From assembly GCA_905221605.1 (NCBI GenBank), contig CAJNDS010001158.1, forward strand, positions 65,001-129,000: a stretch of DNA of 64,000 nt, in the 5' to 3' direction. This DNA comes from Symbiodinium natans. Lineage: Eukaryota; Sar; Dinophyceae; Suessiales; Symbiodiniaceae. Positions within the stretch are counted from its first letter, which is position 1; every line of letters starts with the position of its first letter. Shown here in pieces: positions 10,369-20,152 of the stretch. A program made the translations under genes and the position numbers. The notes beneath the pieces are model-generated. The model was not told the DNA's origin, did no database searches, and saw only the letters and a list, made by a program, of their open reading frames with translations.

Positions 10369-12089
10369 TCTCGGGAACTCGAGCCTCCGCGCCGCTCCAT
10401 CAAGCTGAGTCCCTCACAGAAACCTCGTTTAAACCTCGTCCCCCTCGGTTCGTGCTTGTTTGGCGCCTTTTGAGGGGCGCGCATTGCTTCATCCACGTCC
10501 TAGATTAGTCGTGGGATGGTGATACAAAGTGAAGCACACACACACACACACCCACAGACAGCTCGGTAACGTTCATGTCAGAGATCGTCATGTAGCAGGC
10601 TTGGGTTGCGAAAACGTTTTCCGGCAGTTTTCCCTCTGCGCCGGCGTACACTCCCTGACGGCAGACTTGGGGCCCTCATGACACAGGCGATCACGTTTTT
10701 CCTGCGCCCCCTGCCTCGTCTGGACTTCCGGCAAACTCATGGCAAAGCAAGCTTTGCAGCCACCATCGCTCCGCTGTTTGCGCCCGCCTTGGAGCCACCT
10801 ACTCCACCGACACGCACTCGAGCATATGCACCGCGTCTGCCGACTTCTCCTCATCCCTGACACGGCCCACGGGTGGGAAGCGCAAACAGGATCCTGAAAC
10901 CCACGCGCAGCGAGAAGGACGTCCACTTGAGAGGCATCCCGAACGCTAGGCTGCCAGCGATCGGGCTCGCAGTGCTCAGTTGCCCTCAATGCAGTACGCT
11001 GTACATTGTTCTCTCTTGCAACCGTGGTTATCCTTCTGTTGGTTGAGGAGGGCGGACCTCGTAAGCATTTCGCTTCATCCTGATCTGTCCAGGCAAAGTT
11101 CAGACAAATGGGAACTGGCCGGCTGGTGGCAGTACGGGGGGATAGAATTTCCGGAGTGGCTTCCCAGACCATCGGGGCTCTTCTCGGTGACCGCTCGCCT
11201 GCGGACAGCCCCCCCCCCCACCTTGGGGGGGGGGGGCCATGAGCGATGGAAGGAAGGAAGGAAGGAAGGGAGAGGAAAGAGTGGAGAGGGAAGAAGGAAA
11301 AGGGAAGAGAGACGAGAGACGAGCGAGGAGAGAGGAGAGACGAGAGTTGCAAAAGCACAACAGACCCGAATGGAGGCCGCAGATTGCGCTGCAGTTGCCG
11401 AGATTGGCCCCGGGCATCAGCGGATGTCCAGGGCCCAGTGGCGTGGCAGAACCGCAGGCGCCAGGTTCAGGGGCGAATGCAAAACTGCAACCAATGCGAA
11501 TTGCATGCCAGGAAGAGCTTGTGGCCCTTTTCTCCTAATGGGATGCTAAATCCCAGAGCCGAATCCAGGAACGCTTTGATCCACCCCCAAACTTTGAGAC
11601 TGAAACCCGAGATCCTTGGGCTTCGGGGTCTTCGCAGGCTGCCAGCGCGTGGAAGGATCTCACCAACCCCTTGCAAAAGCTGTCGCCCGCTTCCTTGCGC
11701 CTTGGCGAGAACTGAACCTGCTTCGCTGCGTTTTCGCTGTGCTTTGCAGTGCCTTGCTTTGCTGCTGAGCTTTGAGTTTCTCTGCCTGAGCTTTGAGGAG
11801 GTTGCTACCTCTTGGCGAGGCCGACACCCATGATGGCAAGACGGGTTCCAGTTGGTTATTGATTAGTCGCGTAGTTCAAAGCAAATTCGGAGCACTGATG
11901 AAGCAGGGCTTCGATTCTCTTTGGGCTCGCACTGCGGGTCCTGCCATGAGCTTCGTGATGAATGGTGCCTGCAAGCCTCCTTATAGTTGTCCATTCCTTT
12001 AACAGAGAGCGTTTTCCTGAGGGGGCGGGGGGAAGTCCAGTCCACGGGCCTTTCCTAAGAACATCTCACGGCTGCGGCGCAGCTTGCAG
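10369..12089. other. Region upstream of GT54 gene
   Basis: Contains short CA repeats near 10534-10550, a G/C homopolymer pair near 11212-11237, and a GGAA/GAGA-rich tract at about 11246-11340. The 5' exon of the GT54 gene should lie here or further upstream. A hydrophobic stretch at about 11730-11800 (ALQCLALLLSFEFLCLSFEE) could be its signal anchor, but I cannot connect it to the next exon with confidence. Confidence 0.4.
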
Positions 12090-15000
12090 GGGAATCCGCC
12101 CGGCAGCGAGCGGAGCCGCTCGCGGCGCTGGCTGACGTTTGGCATGGCTTCCATCAAGCGGCCCAAGGCCCAGAGCAGTCCCCATAGATTCCGGACACCT
12201 CTCCCAAACAAAGTCGCAAACCCTGAACAATGCCTCTCCCGATGGCAATCCGCTAGTTACAGTTAGGCGCTGATTATGAGAGATTGACTCTGAACCCCAT
12301 ATGGGTCCGTGTGAAATATCGAAAATATCGCCTGTGTGAGGCCTCCTACATGGAGATTACGTTGGCAAGGTTCTTCAATGTCATGAATGTCTTGAAGGAG
12401 GCAACTGCACTCGTTGTCCACTTGGCTGACTTTGATGAAGAATGGGTCTTGAAGACGGCCGGCAAGCTACATGAAGGATTTACGAAGGAAGCCATGGAGG
12501 GCAACCTGCATGTGATACATGCGCCGCGGGATCTCTATCCCTTGCGACAAGCTGAATCTAAATCCTTCGAGCTGTCGGGTTTTCAGAATGCCGATCTGAA
12601 TGGCAAGTACTCTCGCCTCACAGCCACGGACCAGGTGTCCTATGCATCTGCTAGTCGCCAGCACCTTGGCGAACCCTCGCAGTAGCACTCGCTTGCCTCG
12701 GAAGATACCAAACAAGTTGTTTTCCATTAGTTTCGAGAAGATGCACGGCATGTCAATGCTTGGCACCGCGGCTCTCCCCACAGGTACGTCCTTGTCTGGT
12801 GTGCGCACACAACTACGGTGGTTCACCGACGCTGGGTACTGCTTGCCTGGGAGGAGTGGATGTCGAGCGGCGCCTCGGTTTGTAAATCTCAGCAAATGTT
12901 AGCAAGCTGTTGATTTAAGGTTTAGATGGGCTTAGGAATGTTTTTGAACATGTCTGCACACAGGCAAATTTGTCATTTGTTGGCATGTTAGCAATGATGA
13001 AGATTCACCCCGCCATGTATGTTACAAGCAAACATGGGCTAGTCAAAGTCTATCGAGGTGTGGATTAGTTCTATGCATGACGGAGCCGCAGTCTTCGCAA
13101 GGCCACATCATCTCACCCTATATCATGTTACATGTAAAAGGCAGAGCACAAACGTGCTGGATCATAGCCAACTTCTTACTGACTCTATCAAAGTGTATTC
13201 AAAGGCCTCTGAAGCCCTAACCCTCTAGAGTCAAAGAACCAAGGTTTGTGAGCATTGAAGATCAGAAAGACTTGTTGTGATGGCCGAGACCCATCGATAC
13301 GGTGAAACCTTCAGACCGCAAAATACCTTCTAGTAATCTATAGTGCTATCAGATGTGAGGCCTCGCAACAGCCTCAGAAGATGTGAATTATGCGGTAACC
13401 ACCCTGAAACCGGCACCTGCCCCTCTAAGGTGACTGCAAGGGCAAAGCCCGGGCACCTGAGGAGCTGGAAATGCTCGATTCTGAGGCTTCTAATTTAAGA
13501 GGACGGATAGAATACAAAGCCCCCCCAAAAAAGTGTCTATTTGGAGTACGAGGGGTGGAAAGCAATAGCAGCAAGAATGGTTAATGTTACATGCATGCTG
13601 TTTTGTTGTTGGATCGATTCTTGCGGGACCTTGCGGGCTTGGACTTTGGTTTGTGTAGTGGCCTCGTCCCTGGTGCTGCTGAAGCTGAGGACGAAAGCGT
13701 GAGAGGTTGGGAGGAGCAGGTGGACGGAATCTGGGTCCAAGCTGCAGACGCGAAAATTTCGAATGTGGCAGTTCAAGAGGGCGTCTTGGATTCGTTGAGA
13801 CGTCCACGATCTGGAAACACCAGCCAAGCTTGCTGGTGTTGACTAGCCTGCTGCCTGCTGCACAAACTTGCCCATAACATCCTTGCCCTTCTCAGCAGAA
13901 CAAAATTAGCAGAGGTTCGACTAGTTGTTGGTGTCCTTCAGGTGTCCTGCTGAAGTTTGGTGACAGCCCCAAGAGAACATGGTGGAGGACCAAGCAGAAT
14001 CTGGATTACGCCTTCCTCATGTGGTATGCCGCAGACATTTCAGATTACTACATGCAACTGGAGGACACAGAGACCTCAAAAGGAAGACCTTGTTCCCTGC
14101 TTGTCATAACGATGACTGGGATCAAGTTGTGCTTTCTTTGGTTGCAAAAACCCCAAGCTCTAAACCCTTCATCGAAGCCCGTGCCAAACCCCCCAACCCC
14201 CGCCCTCCTCCTCCACCCCAAAAGCAGCAAAGACGAATTAGGCCCCCTCTTAAGCTTGCGAGGATGATGTGCATCCTGTACCGCTCTTCGCAACTTTTGT
14301 GCAAAGCGCCATTGAGAGAAGCCTGCTCGGGAAGCCATGGGCCGACTGAATCGCAAGTGGAAGGATTTTTGCATGGGTGTTGAGGGCCACTGTAGGGATC
14401 CTTTGGTCTGAGCACTTGGTAGGTCATGGCTTCCTTTTCGAGCTTGGGCTTTATTGGCAAGCTCTTCAACAACTCGCGCCTCCCCAGTCTCGCGCACTTT
14501 CTGCTCGCCTTCAGCAGCCAGGCATGCAGGGAGGCCGGTGCAAATACGCAAGTTCTATCAGTTTCCTCCTTGGGGACGAAATGAGCCCTAAAATTGGGGG
14601 TCATATACCCTGACTACTATAATTCCCATTAAGGTATATGAACCATAAACCCTTTTAGGGTTCATTTCGTCCCCAAGGCTAGTGTGCTCGAGCGATAAGA
14701 GTGGCGTTTGCTCAGGAACGCAACGAAGTGCCCGACAAACTGTAAAGCCTGTGTAGAGCCATGTCATGCCATCCTTTGTGGGCCCTTAAACGCCCCCCCC
14801 CCCACCCCCCTCCCCTCTCAATTTCCTGAGACTCCGTTGAAAAGGGCTGAAGTGACATTCAAGGGCCTGAGGTGCGGAAGCCCCGTGCGATTGGCTGGTA
14901 TGGACCTGGATCGACACCTGGAGCCCTACTCCTGTCTGCCGCAAGCGAAGCAAGGTTGTTCTTCTTTTTTCTATTTTGGCGCCTGATGCCTGAAGTACCC

Positions 15001-17807
15001 CCAGCGATCCTAAAGCAACCCCCACGTGTTTCGTTGCCAACCGTTCGCGAGAGAAACGCTTTCCCCACTGTGACATCCGAAGGTGACCGCAGATCTGCCT
15101 GAGATGCTTGAACAGGATTTCTCAAGGAAGCCAGAGTCTGCCAAAGAAGGTGAAGCAGTCGAGAAGCTGAAGTCAAGGGAGGACGTCTCATTGTATTATT
15201 TGGACAGCTCGTTGCCACGGATCTTCCTGAATGAGGCGGTGTCCTGCTTGCATCATCAGCCTGTTACAACGTGTCTTTGGCGCTAGGATCTTAGGAAGCT
15301 TCGGGGATCTTCGGGGCTTCCTTTCATTGAGGTGCCTTCAAGCACACTGAAGCCCAAGATGGACGACAACGGGGCATGGACCATGAGCCCCTGGGCGAAG
15401 ACACTTGAAGGAATCTCTACACTTTGAAAAAGAGGCGAATCAGAGAGTTACCTTTGCTAACCCCAGGCCTGCTTATCGAAATAAAAAGCCTCCCGGACTC
15501 CCCGCCCTAAAAAAGCACCTACAGGGTCTGCATGCACAACGCTCCGCGGTTCAGCAATGTTTACCCAACAAGACTGAACCAGCAGAAGAGTTCAGGAGAG
15601 GTTCCTGGCTTGCAGTTTTTTCGGTGTCAAAGTCCAGGGGGCTCAGAGAAAGCCTGACGTCGCTGTGGTTTTGCATGGAGCCTCTGTAGTCTCCGAGGGT
15701 GCTCGCTAAGGTCACCCAAGAGCAGCAGTGGAAAGCCCTATGGTGCCATACAAGGTAGCTGGGAATATAGAGTTTGGGATCAAGGGCTTCCCAAAGGGCT
15801 TCCCCGACACCTCTGATTTATGACAAAGACTCGCAGTCAGATTTCCCCCGCTATGCGGGTTCTCCTGCCTTAGATGCAGTTTTTCAATTGTGCTTCATGG
15901 CGCCTCCGCATATGCCCGCTATCCCCCTGACAGAACTACAATCCTGAAGCCGCCTACCCGCCGGGCGACCCTTTGGGATTCTGGACGGCGGAGAACTGTG
16001 CAGAGGCAATGGACTCACAGGACCCTCACGCAGAGGTGCAGTGCTTAGGGAACAAGTTCCTGAGATGCTTGGCGAGTAAATGCGTTTGTGGTTGTTGCTT
16101 TTCCGACCAAATCCACCACAGTATTTAAGACGCCTCTGAAAGTGTGCAAGGATTGAAGTTCTTCGAGGCCTTCACAGCACAGGCCCGGATCGTCCTTCAT
16201 CAAGGCCGCCCTGGCCACGAGGCAGACTTCATTCGACGCTTCGCTCTTCGGATGGGTCTCCAAATTGGCCGGGGTTGGCGGCGGGGGGCCTCCCATGATG
16301 CCTCTCAGGGAATCAGGGAGTAGTCAAACGATGCGTCTAACTATCTGATCCTTCGCATATGCCAGAAGCAAGGAAACGGGCAGCTACGCGTGTCCCAGAG
16401 GAGTGACTTGGACGATAGCTCGTCAACAAAACTGTTTCCTTAAAGGTCTAAGACGATTGCAACTTTACTGCCCAAGGTGACTGCAGCGAACCCACCAATC
16501 TGCGGAACATTTCAAAGGCCGAAGAAACCTGGGAAGGCAAGCTGGAAGGGGTGCGTTGCTTGGAGATCGCTGTTATGGCAGCCCAGCGAGAATGGATTTT
16601 GATCCGTGAGATCGTAGTTCAGAGGGTCGACGTGCCCACGGCGTCAAGGCCTTCGACGCGAATTCCGAAGGAGCAGCCTCCAAAGGAGCAAACTCCGAAG
16701 GAGCAGAAGGAGAGTTCTTCATATCCCTTGAACGCTGTGGCAGTGTTCATTGGCTTCTTTGCCGGTAGTGTGGCGTGGCTTCTCGTCCGATGCAGCCCGC
16801 GCGAATCTCGCAACACCAAGAATCTTGGCGAGCTGAGCTGCTGGGCGCTCTACTACATCCTGGTGCTTGACTTGCTCGTCTTCTTCCTCCTATGGCCCTC
16901 TTCAGGGCCAGCTGGAGCATATGGCCGACAGCCACCCCAGCCACATTCTGACTTTGTTTCCAATAAGCTCTGCGCATCAGGGCAGCCTCATCAGCAGCAT
17001 CTTCCCCTGGACTGGCAGTCTTTGAGCTCTGGTATTCTTAATGTCGATGCCTCGAAGATTATGCACCTTGGCTCGGCTGCGGACCCTCGATTTTCGAAGC
17101 ATTCTGAGCAGGCCCCAAAGGCCCCAAAGGCCTTCCTGTCGGTTGGACTTATCCTGGATCCCGAAACTGAGCCAGCGACCGCGGCCAACGATTTGGCACA
17201 TTTGCTTAGTGCCACCGGGAACGCGGCCCTCGTGGGCATACTGGTGCCCCCCTCCGAGAAGGCACGGCAGGCACGGCGAGGGGAGTTGATCCTTGGCATT
17301 CGAGCCATGCTCGGAGGATTGAGCCCGGAGATGCAAGCTCTCATCCACCTGCTCGACCCCTCGCTTGATCTGTACCCGCATCCCCCTGCTAGACGATACA
17401 ACGTCGATTTGGCACTCCTCATCAGTTTTCTGCGGCCATTGGCTGACACCTTCATGTTGCTGGAAACAAGTTCGGTCATGGCCCCGGGGTATCCCCAGCT
17501 TCTTCAGCAGCACTCGCTTCGCTTGGCTTCCCAGATCCTGAGGCTCTTTTAGGCTTTTTCGATGCCTGTTGTCGATAGTTTGTCTCTCTGACTCAACAAA
17601 GATCCGATACTAACTTTCACATGCTTCCGCCCTTACTTCAAAACCCGTCTTAAGGAACAACTCTTGGATCAGCATCCGCTTCAGCAAGCACGGTCACGCG
17701 AGGCAGCTCATTCGCTCCAAGTTCCTGCAGCGTTGGATGGACCCTTGGGAGCTGAGAAGAGAGTGAGCCTCTTTTGCTTCCTTTCTCTTTTTTCTTATCA
17801 CTCTCCC

Positions 17808-17903
<96 letters not shown>

Positions 17904-20152
17904 GTTCTCTTAGACTCAGGAGTTGCTTCTGATGTTTCCCGATCTTCCGGCGGACGCTTTGTTCTGGGACTTCCTTGACGTCGTCGCCGAGCAGCGGCCG
18001 AGATCCACGGAGCTAGGCAGGAGAGATGTGCAAGCGATTGGGTTTAGGGCTTAGGGCTTAGGGTTTGTAATCATTAGGGATCCTCGCGAGTAGACAGAGT
18101 AGTAGCCAAACAACGTAGTTCCTGAAGGGTCGTTTTCTGGTCTCCGTTACCTATCAGTCCAACATCGCACCAGTAGACCAGTAGAATAAGGCTTTAATGG
18201 CCATCTGCAGCAAACATTCTTCCAAGCAAACCCGCGAGGCAACGCCTGCGAGAACTTTTTTTTGCCTCTCATGTCGACGGTACAAACTGACTTCACACGC
18301 GTCGTTCTATGAATTGTGTTTACTGTTACCATGGGTACCGTTCTTGGGTACAGTTTAAATTGGACAGGAAAGCTCGTAGTCTACTGGGGTTTAAGACGAT
18401 CATATGGCAACACGCAGACATACCTCTGACATTTGTCCCAATAGCTGTCCTTCACTACTAATCCTCGGGGTGTCCCTGCATCCTTCACTACATGTTCCTG
18501 TAGCCTTTGTTCTGTCCCGGTAGCTGTGCTTCGTTACCCGTCCATCCTGGATGTCCCAGTAGATTCGAATCCATGCAGGGTATTTTTCAAGTAAGGACTG
18601 TCGCCTTGATAAGCTTCGCTGGTGCTTGTATAAGTGTGCCACTCCCTCAAAAAGCTCCCGTGGGGCTCGATATCATCTAGTGAGGAGGCTGACTGTTTTT
18701 GGATTTGTGCTGGGTGTGACCATCTGGACCTTCATCGTATGTGTATCTACATATATATGCATGTGTGTTTATACATATCTATGTACGCATTGCGTGAATA
18801 TATGTGTTTACACACATATATATATATACACATGTGAAAGAGCAGCCGTTTCGGGCCCCCCCACTACCTCCATTGTTTCCGAAGAGGGCACACCAGGGTT
18901 TACAAAAGAACCTTCTCTTTTCAATGTTGCGGGCGCGCCAGGGTGTGCAGAAAGCCTTTCGGTTCTTATGTTGAGAACACACTAGGGTTTACCTAAAGCC
19001 TGTCCTTTTTCATGTTGAGAACATGCTAAGGCTTACGAAAACCTGTCGTTTGTGTAAGTGAGGGCATGCCAAGGTTTAAAAAACAAAACAGAAAGGAAAA
19101 AAAAAAAAAAAAAAACGTTTTTCATGTTGAGAACAATCTCAAGCTTAATCTGAACATGGTAAATAGTACTTACATAGTCACATTAGTATTCATGTTAAAT
19201 ACAATGTTCATATGTAGATTTCACAGTAGTCATGTTAAGTTTGAATCAGCCTACAGGGGATCTGACGAAACCGAAGTTGGGACAGAGAAGTGGCTAGCAC
19301 AAGCAAGCCTACGAATCAATTCGCGGTATGAATGCCGCCTGATACCCCATGCGTTGAACCCGGCATGGAACTGTTTGCCCGTTTCCTGCCATTGGCATCT
19401 ACCAAGTTGAGCAAACGAGGGCCAACGAGTGCCAACGAGCTAGAGTCGGCTCAGAAGGACCTAAGATCTGATCGTCATGAGCCCTCGAAATTTTGGAGAT
19501 CTGCCCACACTGTGAGCGATATATGGGTTGCGCCGAAGGTTCTTTGAGAGGCGAGCGCTCGGATATCAAGATCTTGTACGCCGAAGACAAAGAGGCTGGG
19601 CGAGCAAAGGTTTTGGCCCACTTTGGGATGATGAGGGTATCCAGGGTATTCCTCGAGGTTTGGGGGGGGGGGGGGGGTCGAGCATCCAATGCCCATTCAC
19701 TTCAAAGGCGCAGCAGAATGAAGATCGCTTCAACGCCCCAATGTGGAAGACAGTTGCGCGAAACATGTACCACGACGTTCTTTGGTGAAGATGTACACAG
19801 AAGTCGGACAAAAAAGTACCCCTTTGAGAGAGGCAGGTAAACAATGCGGCTACTTTCGGGGACCTCGGAAGAAACCTAAGACGGACACCGTTCTGGAGAA
19901 CTGCGAGCTCGAGCAACAAACGCCTCTTCGTCAACCGTGCGGAAACTTGTGGCTGTGACTTACGTCGGGGATGCCCGGACACGTGGTTTCCAGAAATCGA
20001 AGGGGCAGAGTCCTTTTTGGGTCCTGAAAGGCTCTCGTTTCAGCGCAGTTTTCTGGGGGAAGGGACCCTAAGCGATGTTAGCAACAGTTGCAGAGCCAAG
20101 CCCCCCCTTCAGGCCATTGTTGAGCACCTCGGCGATGTTTCCTCCTTGCAAG
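12090..20152 (+). CDS. Tandem GT54 (GnT-IV/MGAT4-like) N-acetylglucosaminyltransferase
   Basis: GT54 enzymes add beta-1,4-GlcNAc to N-glycan core mannose in the Golgi. Resolved domain 1 exons: 12090-12167 ([15 protein letters not shown]), 12341-12602 ([25 protein letters not shown]), 13942-14063 ([26 protein letters not shown]), 14264-14340 ([12 protein letters not shown]), 14423-14537 ([10 protein letters not shown]), 14872-14954 (EAPCDWLVW) and 15083 onward ([17 protein letters not shown]). A tail exon lies near 15930-16040 ([12 protein letters not shown]). A long exon, 16453-17542, holds the end of domain 1, membrane segments and most of domain 2. Domain 2 continues at 17655, 17920 and about 20098. 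Splicing 14063 to 14264 restores the family LEDDV motif, so domain 1 looks catalytically intact. The 5' end, parts of both lectin-like tails and the 3' end are missing. Two closely spaced genes cannot be fully excluded. Confidence 0.8.
14064..14263 (+). other. Intron with GA 5' splice site inside the EDD motif
   Basis: The exon ends CTGGAG, the intron starts GACACAG and ends GCGAG, and the next exon starts GATGATGTG. This is the only nearby junction that keeps the frame and gives the GT54 LEDDV motif. GAGGA stands at both boundaries. Confidence 0.75.
14569..14677. repeat. Foldback (hairpin) element in GT54 intron
   Basis: Arms 14569-14593 and 14653-14677 are inverted copies matching at 24 of 25 positions (CTTGGGGACGAAATG... 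and its complement). Inner arms GGGTCATATACC and GGTATATGAACC extend the pairing, leaving a small loop. The element lies wholly within intron 14538-14871. No transposase is present, so it resembles a small non-autonomous foldback/MITE-type insertion. TTGGGGACGAAATG, identical to part of the arm, recurs near 27492. Confidence 0.85.
16453..17542 (+). CDS. GT54 linker exon: lectin-like tail, TM hairpin, degenerate second GT54 domain
   Basis: One open exon of about 1.09 kb within the GT54 gene. It begins with the C-terminal beta-sandwich signature of domain 1 ([19 protein letters not shown], then ILIREI). A Lys/Pro/Glu linker with three PKEQ units follows, then two hydrophobic segments ([18 protein letters not shown] and [17 protein letters not shown]). 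The second GT54 domain then starts: [50 protein letters not shown] and [16 protein letters not shown]. Where active GT54 enzymes have LEDD(V/I), this domain has LETSSV, so both acidic residues are gone. No in-frame ATG stands between the domain 1 tail and the membrane segments, which favours one fused polypeptide. The exon ends with AG|GCTCTT (a GC donor), joining to 17655 to give [13 protein letters not shown]. Confidence 0.75.
17655..17763 (+). CDS. GT54 domain 2 exon (FIGKLF-equivalent)
   Basis: Reads [20 protein letters not shown] then [15 protein letters not shown], the counterpart of the [16 protein letters not shown] exon of domain 1. The acceptor is AAG|GAACAAC. The 3' end is about 17757-17763, at a GA or nearby donor, before a TGA. 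It lies 112 bases after the long exon. Confidence 0.6.
17770..17911. repeat. CT microsatellite in GT54 intron
   Basis: A pyrimidine-rich tract, mostly (CT)n with interspersed CG, fills the intron between two domain 2 exons and ends about 15 bases before the CAG 3' splice site. It may double as a long polypyrimidine tract. Any frame through it codes only Leu/Ser repeats. Confidence 0.9.
17920..18018 (+). CDS. GT54 domain 2 exon (CDWL-equivalent)
   Basis: After CTCAG the frame reads [20 protein letters not shown] then [13 protein letters not shown], matching in position and pattern the FLLAF...[10 protein letters not shown] part of domain 1 (FWDFLD for CDWL). The Cys is absent. The donor is probably one of the AG/GC/GA dinucleotides near 18013-18020. 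Confidence 0.55.
18040..18068 (+). repeat. Interstitial TTTAGGG tract
   Basis: Four TTTAGGG/CTTAGGG units, about 25 bases downstream of the presumed 5' splice site in a GT54 intron. Confidence 0.85.
18069..20090 (+). other. Large GT54 intron with repeats
   Basis: Presumed intron between two domain 2 exons. It holds an AT-rich TA/CA tract (18735-18838), a 45-bp minisatellite (18876-19160), an A-run (19098-19114) and a G-run (19661-19677). Open frames at 19493-19840 and 19528-19788 overlap in different phases. A segment reading [20 protein letters not shown] (about 19710-19785) looks protein-like, but I cannot assign it. A further GT54 exon may be hidden at 19950-20050 ([11 protein letters not shown]). 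Confidence 0.4.
18876..19160. repeat. Minisatellite of about 45 bp
   Basis: The string TTCATGTTGAGAACA followed by a CTAGGGTTTAC-like segment recurs about every 45 bases (near 18921, 18966, 19009 and 19116), with further diverged copies at the edges. An A-run interrupts the last copies. Confidence 0.75.
20098..20152 (+). CDS. GT54 domain 2 exon (FQHVG-equivalent)
   Basis: The frame reads [19 protein letters not shown], corresponding to the GT54 signature PSLFQHVG.HSSL.GK. The donor may be CAAG|GCAAAG. It completes the order of motifs expected for domain 2 after the 17920 exon. Bounds are approximate. Confidence 0.5.

Noticed and set aside
10588-11358. Longest minus-strand frame (256 codons)
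   Set aside because: It starts inside the GGAA/GAGA-rich tract, its N terminus is low-complexity Leu/Ser, no domain is recognisable, and it opposes the direction of all supported genes.
18545-18580. GATTCGAATC string resembling a tRNA T-loop (minus strand)
   Set aside because: The flanking bases do not form T-arm or acceptor stems.
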